Below are positions 42,778-51,624 of a stretch of DNA of 64,000 nucleotides, piece after piece (the stretch's first letter is position 1; each line of letters starts with the position of its first letter). The position numbers were made by a program, and so were the translations under genes. Under the pieces are notes generated by a model that was given only the letters and a program-made list of their open reading frames with translations, was not told the DNA's origin and searched no databases. This DNA is from Parafrankia discariae (GTDB lineage Bacteria; Actinomycetota; Actinomycetes; Frankiales; Frankiaceae). The DNA lies in assembly GCF_000373365.1 (NCBI RefSeq), contig NZ_KB891211.1, positions 30,795-94,794 of the forward strand. Reading direction: 5' to 3'.

Positions 42778-44187
42778 GTGAGCAAACACTTTGTACTGCA
42801 TCACACCGGCGCGACCGGTGAGGCCCGCTATGCCGAGCGATTCCTGGATGACATCCAGGCGGAGATCGACCGGGCGGCCGACGGGAACGACGCTCACACC
42901 GACCCGATCCGTGGCCGGCTCGTCCGGTCCACACCACACCTCTTCGACGTCCTGCCGGCCGATGAGACGTCGGTCGATCCGGCGGTCCTCGACTGCGTCG
43001 CCCTGATATCGCTTAATACGGACGACTACCTGTCCGATCAGCGGCGAATGCGGGAACGTCTGCTCTTCCGGGAACGCCTGCGCTGGCACCAGCAGTTCAC
43101 CGGCAGGATCTCGACAGCGCATGTGGGCGTCCGCTGGCTCACCGACCCGGGCGGCCCGGAGCCGACGCCCGCCGACGCCCTCGTCGACGGGGACTACGGG
43201 CCGGCGTACGGCGCGGCCGGGGCGCTCCGGCTGCTGCGGACCGCGCCCGCCTCCGCGGAGTACCAGCGCCTCGTCGCCCGGATCGCCGGCCTGGTGCGGG
43301 CGGCCGCGCTCGACCCCGTCCCGGTGATGCGCCCGGAGGACGTCCACTACATCCTGGGTTCCCCGCCCCCCGCGCACCGCCTCGGCGGCGGGCAGCCGTC
43401 CGACGGGGCCGCGCCGCTCGGACCTCCCGCCCGTCCGGTTCGGCCGGGCGCGGGCACGGGCCGGGGGCGCGCGGCGATCATTCTGGCGGTCCCACCGGCC
43501 GACGAGCTGCCGCCGGAGCGCGGTGACCGCCGGTACTACGGGAGCACGGCGCAGCGCTGGCGGCCGTTCCTGCCACACGCCGCGGTGTCCGCCGCCGATG
43601 TGGTTCGGGTGACCCTGGAGGACCTCGCCATCTACGACACGGTGTGCCACGGGCTCACCGACCAGCCGTTCGCGACCCTGGCCGCCGAGATCGGCGAGGA
43701 TCGCGTGGTCATCGTCCTGGTGGACCCCTGGATCGCGGCGACCGGGCAGGCCGACGAGGCCATGCGCGGTCTCGCCGAATGGCGCCGGCGCCGCGGCACG
43801 GCCGTCGGCGTGTCCCTGATCACCGGCCGGGACGACCCGGAAACGCAGGCCGCCGCCCCGCGCCTGACGACCCGACTGCGGCATTTACTGAAAGAAGACC
43901 GCGGTTTGTTCCGGTCACGGACCTGGCTGCCGGCAATCAGTGACGCCGGCCTGCTCGCATCCTCGGTGCGACCACTTGTGGTGCGGGCACGCCACGGTCT
44001 GCTCGCGGAAAGTCGGCGGGTCGCCCTGATGTCCGGAGAACCGATCGCGAGTTCCGGCCCCGGGCGCTCCGCCGGCGGCATATCGTCCTGGTCCAGGCCG
44101 TACCATCGCATGTGGATGTCGAATGCAGCCGATGTCACTCGGCAGGCGTCCCATCGGTCGCTCGGCGCGGGGGTGGAACCAGCATGA
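42778..44187 (+). CDS. FxsC-like TIR protein
   Basis: 469 residues. GTG 42778 is chosen for GGGGAG upstream and because the TIR-like domain starts at once (KHFVLHHTGATGEARYAERF). After residue 230 comes the FxsC C-terminal domain (AAIILAVPPADELP, RRYYGSTAQRWRPFLPHAAV, RVVIVLVDPWIA). In FxSxx-COOH systems such proteins accompany the precursor and radical SAM enzyme; their role is unknown. Stop overlaps the next start (ATGA). Confidence 0.8.
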   Translation: MSKHFVLHHTGATGEARYAERFLDDIQAEIDRAADGNDAHTDPIRGRLVRSTPHLFDVLPADETSVDPAVLDCVALISLNTDDYLSDQRRMRERLLFRERLRWHQQFTGRISTAHVGVRWLTDPGGPEPTPADALVDGDYGPAYGAAGALRLLRTAPASAEYQRLVARIAGLVRAAALDPVPVMRPEDVHYILGSPPPAHRLGGGQPSDGAAPLGPPARPVRPGAGTGRGRAAIILAVPPADELPPERGDRRYYGSTAQRWRPFLPHAAVSAADVVRVTLEDLAIYDTVCHGLTDQPFATLAAEIGEDRVVIVLVDPWIAATGQADEAMRGLAEWRRRRGTAVGVSLITGRDDPETQAAAPRLTTRLRHLLKEDRGLFRSRTWLPAISDAGLLASSVRPLVVRARHGLLAESRRVALMSGEPIASSGPGRSAGGISSWSRPYHRMWMSNAADVTRQASHRSLGAGVEPA

Positions 44188-47100
44188 CCGAAGAGTCCGT
44201 CGTGGGCGCGACCGAATCCCGACAGCCGTCGAGAACCCGGATCGTCACGTTCTACTCGTACAAGGGCGGCACCGGGCGTACCATGGCGATGGCCAACGTC
44301 GCCTTCGTTCTCGCGAATGCCGGCATGAAGGTGCTCGTCGTCGACTGGGATCTCGAGTCCCCCGGCCTGCACCGGTATTTCCGGCCGTTCCTCACCGATC
44401 GGGATCTGACCGACAGCGACGGCGTCATCGACATGCTCGTCAAGTTCGTGACGGAACGTGTCGGCGACGACGCCCGCGCGTCAGATCCGTTCCGACACGC
44501 GGACTTCACCAACCATGTCGAGACCCTCCGGTGGCAGCATTTTCCACGCGGCGGCCGGCTGGACTTCCTCGGCCCGGGCCGGCAGGAGCCGCGCGACAAT
44601 CAGGCCGACTACCAGTCTCTGTACGAGATCAGCGTGTCCACCTTCCCGTGGAGCCAGCTGTTCGACGGCCCGGACGAGACCGCTTTCATCAGCCGGCTGC
44701 GGGAGAACATGCTCTCCGCGGGCTACGACTACGTGCTCATCGACAGCCGCACGGGCGTGTCGGACGCGTCCGGGATCTGCACCATGCTGCTGCCCGACGT
44801 CGTCGTCGTCGGATTCGCCATGAACAACCAGTCGATAATCGGCGCGGCCTGGGTGGCCCGCCTCATTCAGTCCCAGGCCCTCCGGTCGGTCCGGGTGATT
44901 CCCGTCCCGATGCGGGTGGAGGACGGCGAGCAGCGCAGGCTGGACAGGCGGCGCATCTTCGCCGCCTACCGGTTCAACGACGTTCTCGCGGAGCTGGCCC
45001 CCGATTCGGATCAGCAGGTCCGGCGGCTCGCCGAACTGGAGATCCCGTACAAGCGGTTCTACGCCTACGAGGAACTGCTCGCCTCGTTCGGCGACACTCC
45101 TGGCGTCCCGACAAGCCTGCTGCACGCGTACGAGGCACTGGCCGCGACGATTCACGGCAGGCCGCTGCCCGCGGCGGCGACGATCCCGTACGCCCAGCGC
45201 CAGCGGGTCGCGCGTCAGTTCGAGCTCGCGGACACCCCGGCACTGCGTTCGGCCGCCGTCCTCGCGCTGCCCGCGGACCGGGCCTGGGGTGACTGGGTCG
45301 TGGCCCAGCTGCGGCGCTTCGGCATCCGGATGCCGACGGCCGGTCCGATCTGCTCGTTCGACGAGCTGCCCGCCGTCGAGGGCCTGCTCCTGATCGCCTC
45401 GCCCGCGCTGGCCGTCGAGGCCGCCGAGGGGGGCGCGCTCAGGAGCCGGCTGGTCGAGCTGATCGAGGAGAGCGCCAGCGCCGATCACCGGATCACCGTG
45501 GTCCAGGTGGCGCGCGGGGCGACCGACTGGATCGACCGGGAAGCCGAGGTGGAAAGCGTCAACATCAGCGGCCTGAGCGCGGCGGCGGCCCGGGAGCGAC
45601 TGCTCGGCCATCTGGGCTTCGTCGACGTCCCGGCACCGGAGGTCGACGCGGACGGCCCCCGGTTCCCCGAGCTCAGGCCCACGGCCTGGGGCCGGGTGCC
45701 ACGGCGGTACAAGTGGTTCGTCGGCCGGGACGAGATCCTGCAGCGGCTGCGCGACGACCTGACGCCGGGGGTGACGGTCACCGGGCCCAGAATCCTGGAG
45801 GGCCCGCGCGGCGCAGGGAAAAGCATGATCGCCGCCGAGTACGCCCACCGGTTCAGCGCCGACTACGACGCCGTCTGGTGGATCAACGCCGCGGACGCCG
45901 TCTCGATCCGGCGTGGCCTCGCCGCCCTCGCGGCCCGGCTGCGCCTGGACGGCGCGGGTGAGCCGAGCGACGAGGTGGCCACGGAGAATCTGCCCGAGCT
46001 CGCGAACCTCACTCTGGAGGCGCTGCGCAGAGGCGAGCCCCACCGCCGCTGGTTGCTGGTCTACGACAACGCGGGCCGCCCGGATGTCGTCGGCGCGCTG
46101 ACTCCGGAGTGCACGCCGTTCGGGCACGTGCTGATCACGTCGTACCACTCGGAGTGGGCCGACCGTTCAGCACTGCCGGTGCAGGACTTCGAACGGGCCG
46201 AGAGCATCGCGCTGCTACGGCTCGGGTTGCCCGCCGCCGACGACGAGGATCTCGCCCGCATCGCGGACGCGGTCGACGACTTCCCGTTCGACGTCAACCA
46301 GGCGGCGAACTCGCTGGACCGCAACCGCGGTGTGGCCGCGCCGGCGGACGCGGTCAGCGACTACCTCACCCGGCTCCACGACCGCGGCAGCCGAGCCGAC
46401 GGCAACGCCTGGGCGATGGAGTACAACGAGCTCAGAGCCAGCGACGATCCCCACTTCCGGGCGAGCGCCCTGCTGCTGGAGATGTGTTCCTTCCTCGCGG
46501 AGGACGGCATCGCGCTCTCGTTGCTGCGTTCCGAGGCCATGGCCGAGCGGCTGCGCGGCGCCCGGTCGGAGAACACGGACACCGCGGGACTGGATGTGGA
46601 CTACGTCATCCAGCTGGTCGAACGCCTCAACCTCGCCACCATGAACCCGGCCCGGGACAGGTTGACCGTCCACGGCCGCTCTCAGCTCTACGTCCGCGAG
46701 CGGCTCTCGGAGCAGGAGCGGGCCCGGATCCGCGCGGATGTCTGGCGGGTGCTGACCGCCCACGCGTCGGTCGGTGCGCTGGACCATGCCACCGGCCGGG
46801 ACATGTTCGCCGAGCTGCGCAGGCACATCCGGCCCTCCGGGGCGACGGCGTCGTTCGAGGCGGCCGTCCGGCGCTGGATGATCTACGAGGTCTACCGACG
46901 GTGGCGGGTCGGCGAGCTCACCGACGCGCTCGACCTGGCGGACGAGTGCCTCAAGAACTGGCAGCCGCTCGGCCCGCATGACGCGATCACCCTGCAGATG
47001 TGCACGTGGCGCGCCACCGTTCTGCGCTCGGCCAGCCGATTCGTCGAGGCGTTCGACCTCGATGAGCAGACGCTCGCACTGCAACGTCAGCTGTTCGGCT

Positions 47101-48125
47101 TCGACGACCGCCGCACCCTGCTGACCGCGAGCGGATTCGGCGCGGACAAACGCAAACTCGGCTGGTACAACGACGCGCGCGCCGAGGACCAGACCACCTA
47201 TGACATCTACTGCCAGGCCTTCGGCCCCAGCGAGCGCTCCGCGCTGGACGCCGGCGACAACCTGGCACTGGCCCAGTACCTCGACGGTGACGTCCCCGCC
47301 GCGCTGCGCACCGCCCGAGGGGTCCTCAAGGACCGGCTCGACTCGCTCGGCACGGACAACGCCGACACCTGGTGGTCGCAGCTCCTGCTCGGTATCTGCC
47401 TCCGGGATCTCGGGAACCCCGACGAGGCCTGGCGGCAGATAGGCGAGGCCCGCGAGCGGCTCCACGACATCGAGGGTCCGACCTCGACGCGCAGCCTGTT
47501 CGCGAGCAAACAGCTGGCCGTGACGTTGCGCCGGCGCGACGATCCGCGAGCGGCCAGGGTGCTGACGAACGAGACGCTCGACCACTACCAGCGCCGGTAC
47601 CCGGAGGACAACCTCGGGCGGATCGCCTGCCAGCTGAACCTGGCGCTCGATCTGCACGCGGTGGCCAGCCACGGCGATGCCGCGGCGCTCGCGGAGCGCA
47701 GCCTCGCCGCGCACGCGCGGGTGTACGGCGACGACGGGCACCCGATCATGGGCATCTGCCGGACCGACGTCGCGGTCTGCCTGCTCGGCAACGGCCAGGT
47801 GGACGAGGCGCTCCGGCTGAGCCAGGAGGCCCACGACCTCCTGCGCCAGGAACTGTACGAATACCACCCGGCCGTGCTCGCGGCGGCGATCAACCACGCG
47901 AACTGCCTGCTCGCCGCGGGCCAGCCGCAGGACGCGGCGAAGCTCGACGAGGAGACCTACCGGGAATGCCTCTCCTCGCTCACCGCCGACCATCCGTACA
48001 CCCGGCTCAGCCGCTTCCACCATGACGGCGAGGCGCCGGACGACCTCGCGACGCTGGGCCTGGCCGCGGGTCCGGGTGTGCTGTCACGGCGGCTGAGCGT
48101 CGACATCGACATCACGGTCAGCTGA
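44184..48125 (+). CDS. KGGxGR ATPase/NB-ARC/TPR protein (FxSxx-COOH system TPR type)
   Basis: A 1313-residue protein. Residues 18-330: SIMIBI/ParA-like ATPase with the variant P-loop KGGTGR (27-32), VLVVDWDLESPGLHRYF and IDSRTGVSDASG. 360-480: diverged TIR-like region (WGDWVVAQLRRFGIRM). 510-790: NB-ARC with intact Walker A GPRGAGKS (540-547) and LLVYDNAGRPDVV (Walker B-like). 880-1300: TPR repeats (SLAAHARVYGDDGHPIMGIC, NQAANSLDRN earlier). This is the order known for FxSxx-COOH system TPR proteins. Likely a sensor ATPase working with the TIR proteins. Confidence 0.85.
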   Translation: MTEESVVGATESRQPSRTRIVTFYSYKGGTGRTMAMANVAFVLANAGMKVLVVDWDLESPGLHRYFRPFLTDRDLTDSDGVIDMLVKFVTERVGDDARASDPFRHADFTNHVETLRWQHFPRGGRLDFLGPGRQEPRDNQADYQSLYEISVSTFPWSQLFDGPDETAFISRLRENMLSAGYDYVLIDSRTGVSDASGICTMLLPDVVVVGFAMNNQSIIGAAWVARLIQSQALRSVRVIPVPMRVEDGEQRRLDRRRIFAAYRFNDVLAELAPDSDQQVRRLAELEIPYKRFYAYEELLASFGDTPGVPTSLLHAYEALAATIHGRPLPAAATIPYAQRQRVARQFELADTPALRSAAVLALPADRAWGDWVVAQLRRFGIRMPTAGPICSFDELPAVEGLLLIASPALAVEAAEGGALRSRLVELIEESASADHRITVVQVARGATDWIDREAEVESVNISGLSAAAARERLLGHLGFVDVPAPEVDADGPRFPELRPTAWGRVPRRYKWFVGRDEILQRLRDDLTPGVTVTGPRILEGPRGAGKSMIAAEYAHRFSADYDAVWWINAADAVSIRRGLAALAARLRLDGAGEPSDEVATENLPELANLTLEALRRGEPHRRWLLVYDNAGRPDVVGALTPECTPFGHVLITSYHSEWADRSALPVQDFERAESIALLRLGLPAADDEDLARIADAVDDFPFDVNQAANSLDRNRGVAAPADAVSDYLTRLHDRGSRADGNAWAMEYNELRASDDPHFRASALLLEMCSFLAEDGIALSLLRSEAMAERLRGARSENTDTAGLDVDYVIQLVERLNLATMNPARDRLTVHGRSQLYVRERLSEQERARIRADVWRVLTAHASVGALDHATGRDMFAELRRHIRPSGATASFEAAVRRWMIYEVYRRWRVGELTDALDLADECLKNWQPLGPHDAITLQMCTWRATVLRSASRFVEAFDLDEQTLALQRQLFGFDDRRTLLTASGFGADKRKLGWYNDARAEDQTTYDIYCQAFGPSERSALDAGDNLALAQYLDGDVPAALRTARGVLKDRLDSLGTDNADTWWSQLLLGICLRDLGNPDEAWRQIGEARERLHDIEGPTSTRSLFASKQLAVTLRRRDDPRAARVLTNETLDHYQRRYPEDNLGRIACQLNLALDLHAVASHGDAAALAERSLAAHARVYGDDGHPIMGICRTDVAVCLLGNGQVDEALRLSQEAHDLLRQELYEYHPAVLAAAINHANCLLAAGQPQDAAKLDEETYRECLSSLTADHPYTRLSRFHHDGEAPDDLATLGLAAGPGVLSRRLSVDIDITVS

Positions 48126-48147
48126 CGGTCACGAGAGCGAGTCAACC

Positions 48148-49131
48148 ATGGCCAACGAGGTCCTGTCGGCGCTCAACCCCTACGTCTATCGCGCCCCCTA
48201 CGTCGACGCCGAGATATTCGCGAACATCGAGGAGCTCTGCCTGGGTGTGCTGGACGTCGAGGGGCTGCAGCATGTCAGCTATTACATGGACGGGATTCTC
48301 GGGCTTTCCTTCGACGTCCTCGAGCGGACAGATCTACTCACCCGCCCGGGCCGCTCGGGGCGGCCCGAACGGCGCCGCCGCGATCTTGAGAGCTTCGGCC
48401 GACAGATCAACCGCGCGATAGTGGAGCTGAACAGGGTGCTGGACCCGCTGGACACCGGAACCCTCATCCGGGTGGTTTTCGACTCGGGACGCGGCGGCCT
48501 GCTTTACGGCCGCATCAACTCACGCCAGTACCTGGTCGGTGCCACCGTCCACGCCGGGGCCTTCGACAAGGCCGACGTCGCCATGTCCACGCTGGCCACC
48601 AGATGCAGGGCGTTACTCGGCCTCTCCAGCCAGAATCCCGGCGGGACGGAGAAACGGCCGAGCCGGCCTCGGCCGGCCAGCCGCGTCGCATCGCACGTCA
48701 GCGACCGCCCCGCGCCGGTGAGCCCCGCGGACCACCGGTTCGCAGAACTGGCCCGGGAGGCCGTCCGACCCGACGATCTGCACTATGTCGCCCGCTGCCA
48801 CGAGGGCGCCGTGAACATAGCCGTGGATGTCTTCGACGCCCCCGAGCTGCATTCGTTCTTCTTCACGGTGAGCACCAGTCGCCATCGTGACCTTTACGCC
48901 GCTCTCTGCCGCGACCTGCCGGTGATGACCGCGGGCTTCGCCCGCGCCGCCCGAGCCGCGATGGGGGCCGCGCCGGTCCGGCTCGTCCTCGACGTCGAGG
49001 CCGGCGCGCTCTGCGTCCATGACGCGGGCCACGGCGAGTACCTGCTGGGGGTCACTCTCGACCAGCAACAGGTCGGAGTGACGGAAAAGAGATTCCGGGA
49101 TCTTGCCGACCGGTTTCTGGATACCTCGTGA
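48148..49131 (+). CDS. Two-repeat protein of unknown function in the FxS-like cluster
   Basis: A 327-residue protein, 22 bp after the TPR gene. Two similar halves: residues about 45-165 (ILGLSFDVL ... GTLIRVVFDSGRGGLLYGRI ... YLVGATVHAGAFDKADVAMS) and about 215-325 (AVNIAVDVF ... APVRLVLDVEAGALCVHDAG ... YLLGVTLDQQQVGVTEKRFR), joined by a Pro/Arg-rich linker. The strand-strand-helix pattern is reminiscent of roadblock/longin folds, which is inference. Not recognised as a known family member. Probably a cluster-specific partner. Confidence 0.7.
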   Translation: MANEVLSALNPYVYRAPYVDAEIFANIEELCLGVLDVEGLQHVSYYMDGILGLSFDVLERTDLLTRPGRSGRPERRRRDLESFGRQINRAIVELNRVLDPLDTGTLIRVVFDSGRGGLLYGRINSRQYLVGATVHAGAFDKADVAMSTLATRCRALLGLSSQNPGGTEKRPSRPRPASRVASHVSDRPAPVSPADHRFAELAREAVRPDDLHYVARCHEGAVNIAVDVFDAPELHSFFFTVSTSRHRDLYAALCRDLPVMTAGFARAARAAMGAAPVRLVLDVEAGALCVHDAGHGEYLLGVTLDQQQVGVTEKRFRDLADRFLDTS

Positions 49132-49366
49132 CCGGACGTGTCCCCACCGCCGCCCGGCCGGCGCCTCACCACTGCCGGTCGGCACACGATTGAGCGTGTG
49201 GCGGGGCCCGGCAGGCGACGTTTCACCACCGGTCGGTCCCGAGCGAGAAAATCCACTGTTCTACGGGATCTGCCGATGAAAGCGACCTCCGTCGCCGCTC
49301 GCCGTGGTATGTCCGAGACCAAGGCGATACATTGTCCTGGCACGGTTGTCTCGAGGAGGTTGCTTG

Positions 49367-49618
49367 ATGCGGGTTGATACCGGCTGCATCGAGTCTCCGC
49401 TGATCGAGTCTCCGCTGTTGGACCTGACCGAGATCGATCTCAACGATCTGGGCGGGCTCCCGGCCGACTCGCTGGCGCGGTCGCTCCAACACGCCCTGCG
49501 GGGCGTGCGGGAAGGCGATGGATCCATGGCGAGCTTCGCTGGGCATCCGACCTTTCGTCCAGCGCAGAGGAGTGGCGGCGGACCGAATCTTCACGGGGCT
49601 CGTGTCCGGAGCATGTGA
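49367..49618 (+). CDS. FxsA-like RiPP precursor peptide (non-canonical C-terminus)
   Basis: 83 residues. ATG 49367 follows GAGGAGG. The leader SPLLDLTEIDLNDLGGLPAD then SLARSLQHALRGV matches the leader style of FxSxx-COOH precursors (L-x-D/E-I-x-L-x-x-L, D-S-x-L-A-x-S-L-x-x-x-L). Canonical members end about ten residues later with FxSxx. This one continues SMASFAGHPTFRPAQRSGGG and about 12 more residues to ...RVRSM, with no terminal FxSxx. A tandem ATCGAGTCTCCGCTG duplication gives IESPLIESPL. The stop overlaps the start of the HExxH enzyme (TGATG). Confidence 0.7.
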   Translation: MRVDTGCIESPLIESPLLDLTEIDLNDLGGLPADSLARSLQHALRGVREGDGSMASFAGHPTFRPAQRSGGGPNLHGARVRSM

Positions 49619-51624
49619 TGTCCACATTCCCGGTCCCGGCTCCGGCCGGCGGCCGACCGGAGACACCGGGCCGGGCCGGCCACGGGTCGAGCCCTTCATC
49701 GCCGGCCATCCCGCGGAACAGCGCCGGAACCGACGCACCGCGGGGCCTGCCGGGGCCGCGTCGACATCAGATCGCCTGGTCCGATTTCGACGAGATCGCG
49801 AACGGCACCGGCAGCCAGCGGGCATTCTCGGCACTGCGGACAGCCCAGGCCAGTAAACGACTTCTGTTACTGTGGGCGCTTGTCACGGAGGTCCGGGAGA
49901 ACGAATCGGCGGCACCGGCCCGGAAATCCGTCGAGAACTGTTTCGACGCGGTCGTCGCGCTGCGGCGGGAGCATCCCGAGGAGACCGAGGCGGTCCTGCT
50001 CCATCCGCCAGTGGGGATCTGGCTGCACCACTGCCTTCGCCGGCTGCGCCCGCGGCCTGCCGGCGGCACGCGGCCGATCGAGGACGACCTCGGTTACCTG
50101 GGCGGGGTCGTGGCCGCGATGGGGCTGCGTGCCGGGGCCGTCGTCGACGTCTCGACCCGCGTCCGCGCCGGCCTCGTCACGGTTCCGACCTACGGCCAGG
50201 TCCGCCTGGACGCGCCGCGGGGCTGGGCCCGGCTCCGCTCGGGGCCGGCCGCCACCCTGACGGTCGACACCGCGTTCGATCATGTGAAGTTACGTCTGGG
50301 GCCGCCGCCGGCGCCCGCCTCCCCGAGTCGGGAAGGCTCGCGGGACCAGGCCTGGCCCGAAGATCGACCCGACGACCGGTGGCGGCCGGTGCGGGTGCTG
50401 CGGGCGGGCGTGACCGCCGGCCAGCCGCCCGTACTGCTCGAGGACGTCGACCCGTTCCGGACCGCCGGAGCCCTGGAGCCGGCGCCGCGGCTGACCGCGG
50501 CGGAGTTCGGCCGGTGGCGCGTGCTGTTCGAGGAGGCGTGGGGCCGGCTCGCCCGCGACCACCCGCACCGGGTGCACGCGGTCGCGGCCGTGCTGCGCGG
50601 GCTGGTTCCACTCGCGAGCTCGACCGAGCGGGGCGCCGTCAGCGCCAGCTCGCTCCAGGCGTTCGGCTCGGTGCTCCTGTCCACCCCGGCGGACGGCGCC
50701 GGCCTGCTGGTCTCGCTCATCCACGAGGTCCAGCACTCGAAGCTGGCGGCCCTCGACGACATCACACCGTTGACCACCCGGCGGTCACCGGCCGTGCACT
50801 ACTCGCCGTGGCGGCTGGATCCACGCCCGCTGGAGGGCCTCCTGCACGGCGCCTACGCCTTCGTGGCGGTCGCGGCGCACTGGTACGAACGGTTCCAGCT
50901 CGGCAGTGGCCGTGGCGCGCTCCTGGCGGCGCACGAGTTCGTGTGGTGCCGGGAGTCCGTCCGGCAGGCGGTGACCACCCTGGAGGCCAGCGACGTGCTC
51001 ACCGTCGCCGGCCGGCGGCTGGCCGCCGGTATCGTCCGTCAGCTCCGGCAGTGGCAGGACGTCGCCGTCCCGGAGCCGGCCGCGTGGCTCGGGCGGCTTC
51101 AGGCGACCGACTGCCGGCTTCGCTGGCGGTTACGGAACCTGGTGCCGCGCCCGGAGCTGATCGCGGCCTGTGCGCGTGCCTGGCTGACCGGGGCGGACCG
51201 GCCGGTCCACGGTCTGCCCACCAGCGAGGTTCGGGCCGGAGCCGCCGCGGACTCCGAAGCCGACCGGGTGGACCTGACCCGGCGCCTGCTCGCCGGCGAT
51301 GCCACAAACGCGCCTGACAGGGCCGGGGCGGCCGGCCGGGTCGGACCCGAACGCGCCGACTTCCTGCTGCTGACCGGCCGGGCCGAGGAGGCCGCCGCCG
51401 AGTACCGGACCCGGGTGAGCCGCGGCGGCGACACCCTCATGGCCTGGGCGGGGCTGGCCCTGAGCCGGCGCGGGACCGGCGGACCGGCCGAGCGCGGCTA
51501 CCTGGACCGGCCCGAGATCGTCCGGGCGCTGTGGCTGGCCGTCCGGGCGCGCGCCGGCGAGGCGCCGGATCCGGATGTGCTCGCGGCCTGGCTCGCCGAC
51601 CCAGGGGGCCGGGCCGCTCGTTGA
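49618..51624 (+). CDS. HExxH-type peptide-hydroxylase-like enzyme
   Basis: A 668-residue protein. ATG 49618 overlaps the precursor stop; a GTG three bases upstream is possible. The motif SLIHEVQHSKLAALDD (H369-E370-x2-H373) is the metal site of the HEXXH family found beside FxSxx-COOH precursors and now thought to act as alpha-ketoglutarate-dependent peptide beta-hydroxylases. Other conserved-looking parts: SASSLQAFGSVLLSTPADG upstream of it, VHYSPWRLDPRPLEGLLHGA and AAHWYERFQ downstream. The C-terminus (YRTRVSRGGDTLMAWAGLAL) is TPR-like. The precursor is its likely substrate. Confidence 0.8.
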   Translation: MSTFPVPAPAGGRPETPGRAGHGSSPSSPAIPRNSAGTDAPRGLPGPRRHQIAWSDFDEIANGTGSQRAFSALRTAQASKRLLLLWALVTEVRENESAAPARKSVENCFDAVVALRREHPEETEAVLLHPPVGIWLHHCLRRLRPRPAGGTRPIEDDLGYLGGVVAAMGLRAGAVVDVSTRVRAGLVTVPTYGQVRLDAPRGWARLRSGPAATLTVDTAFDHVKLRLGPPPAPASPSREGSRDQAWPEDRPDDRWRPVRVLRAGVTAGQPPVLLEDVDPFRTAGALEPAPRLTAAEFGRWRVLFEEAWGRLARDHPHRVHAVAAVLRGLVPLASSTERGAVSASSLQAFGSVLLSTPADGAGLLVSLIHEVQHSKLAALDDITPLTTRRSPAVHYSPWRLDPRPLEGLLHGAYAFVAVAAHWYERFQLGSGRGALLAAHEFVWCRESVRQAVTTLEASDVLTVAGRRLAAGIVRQLRQWQDVAVPEPAAWLGRLQATDCRLRWRLRNLVPRPELIAACARAWLTGADRPVHGLPTSEVRAGAAADSEADRVDLTRRLLAGDATNAPDRAGAAGRVGPERADFLLLTGRAEEAAAEYRTRVSRGGDTLMAWAGLALSRRGTGGPAERGYLDRPEIVRALWLAVRARAGEAPDPDVLAAWLADPGGRAAR

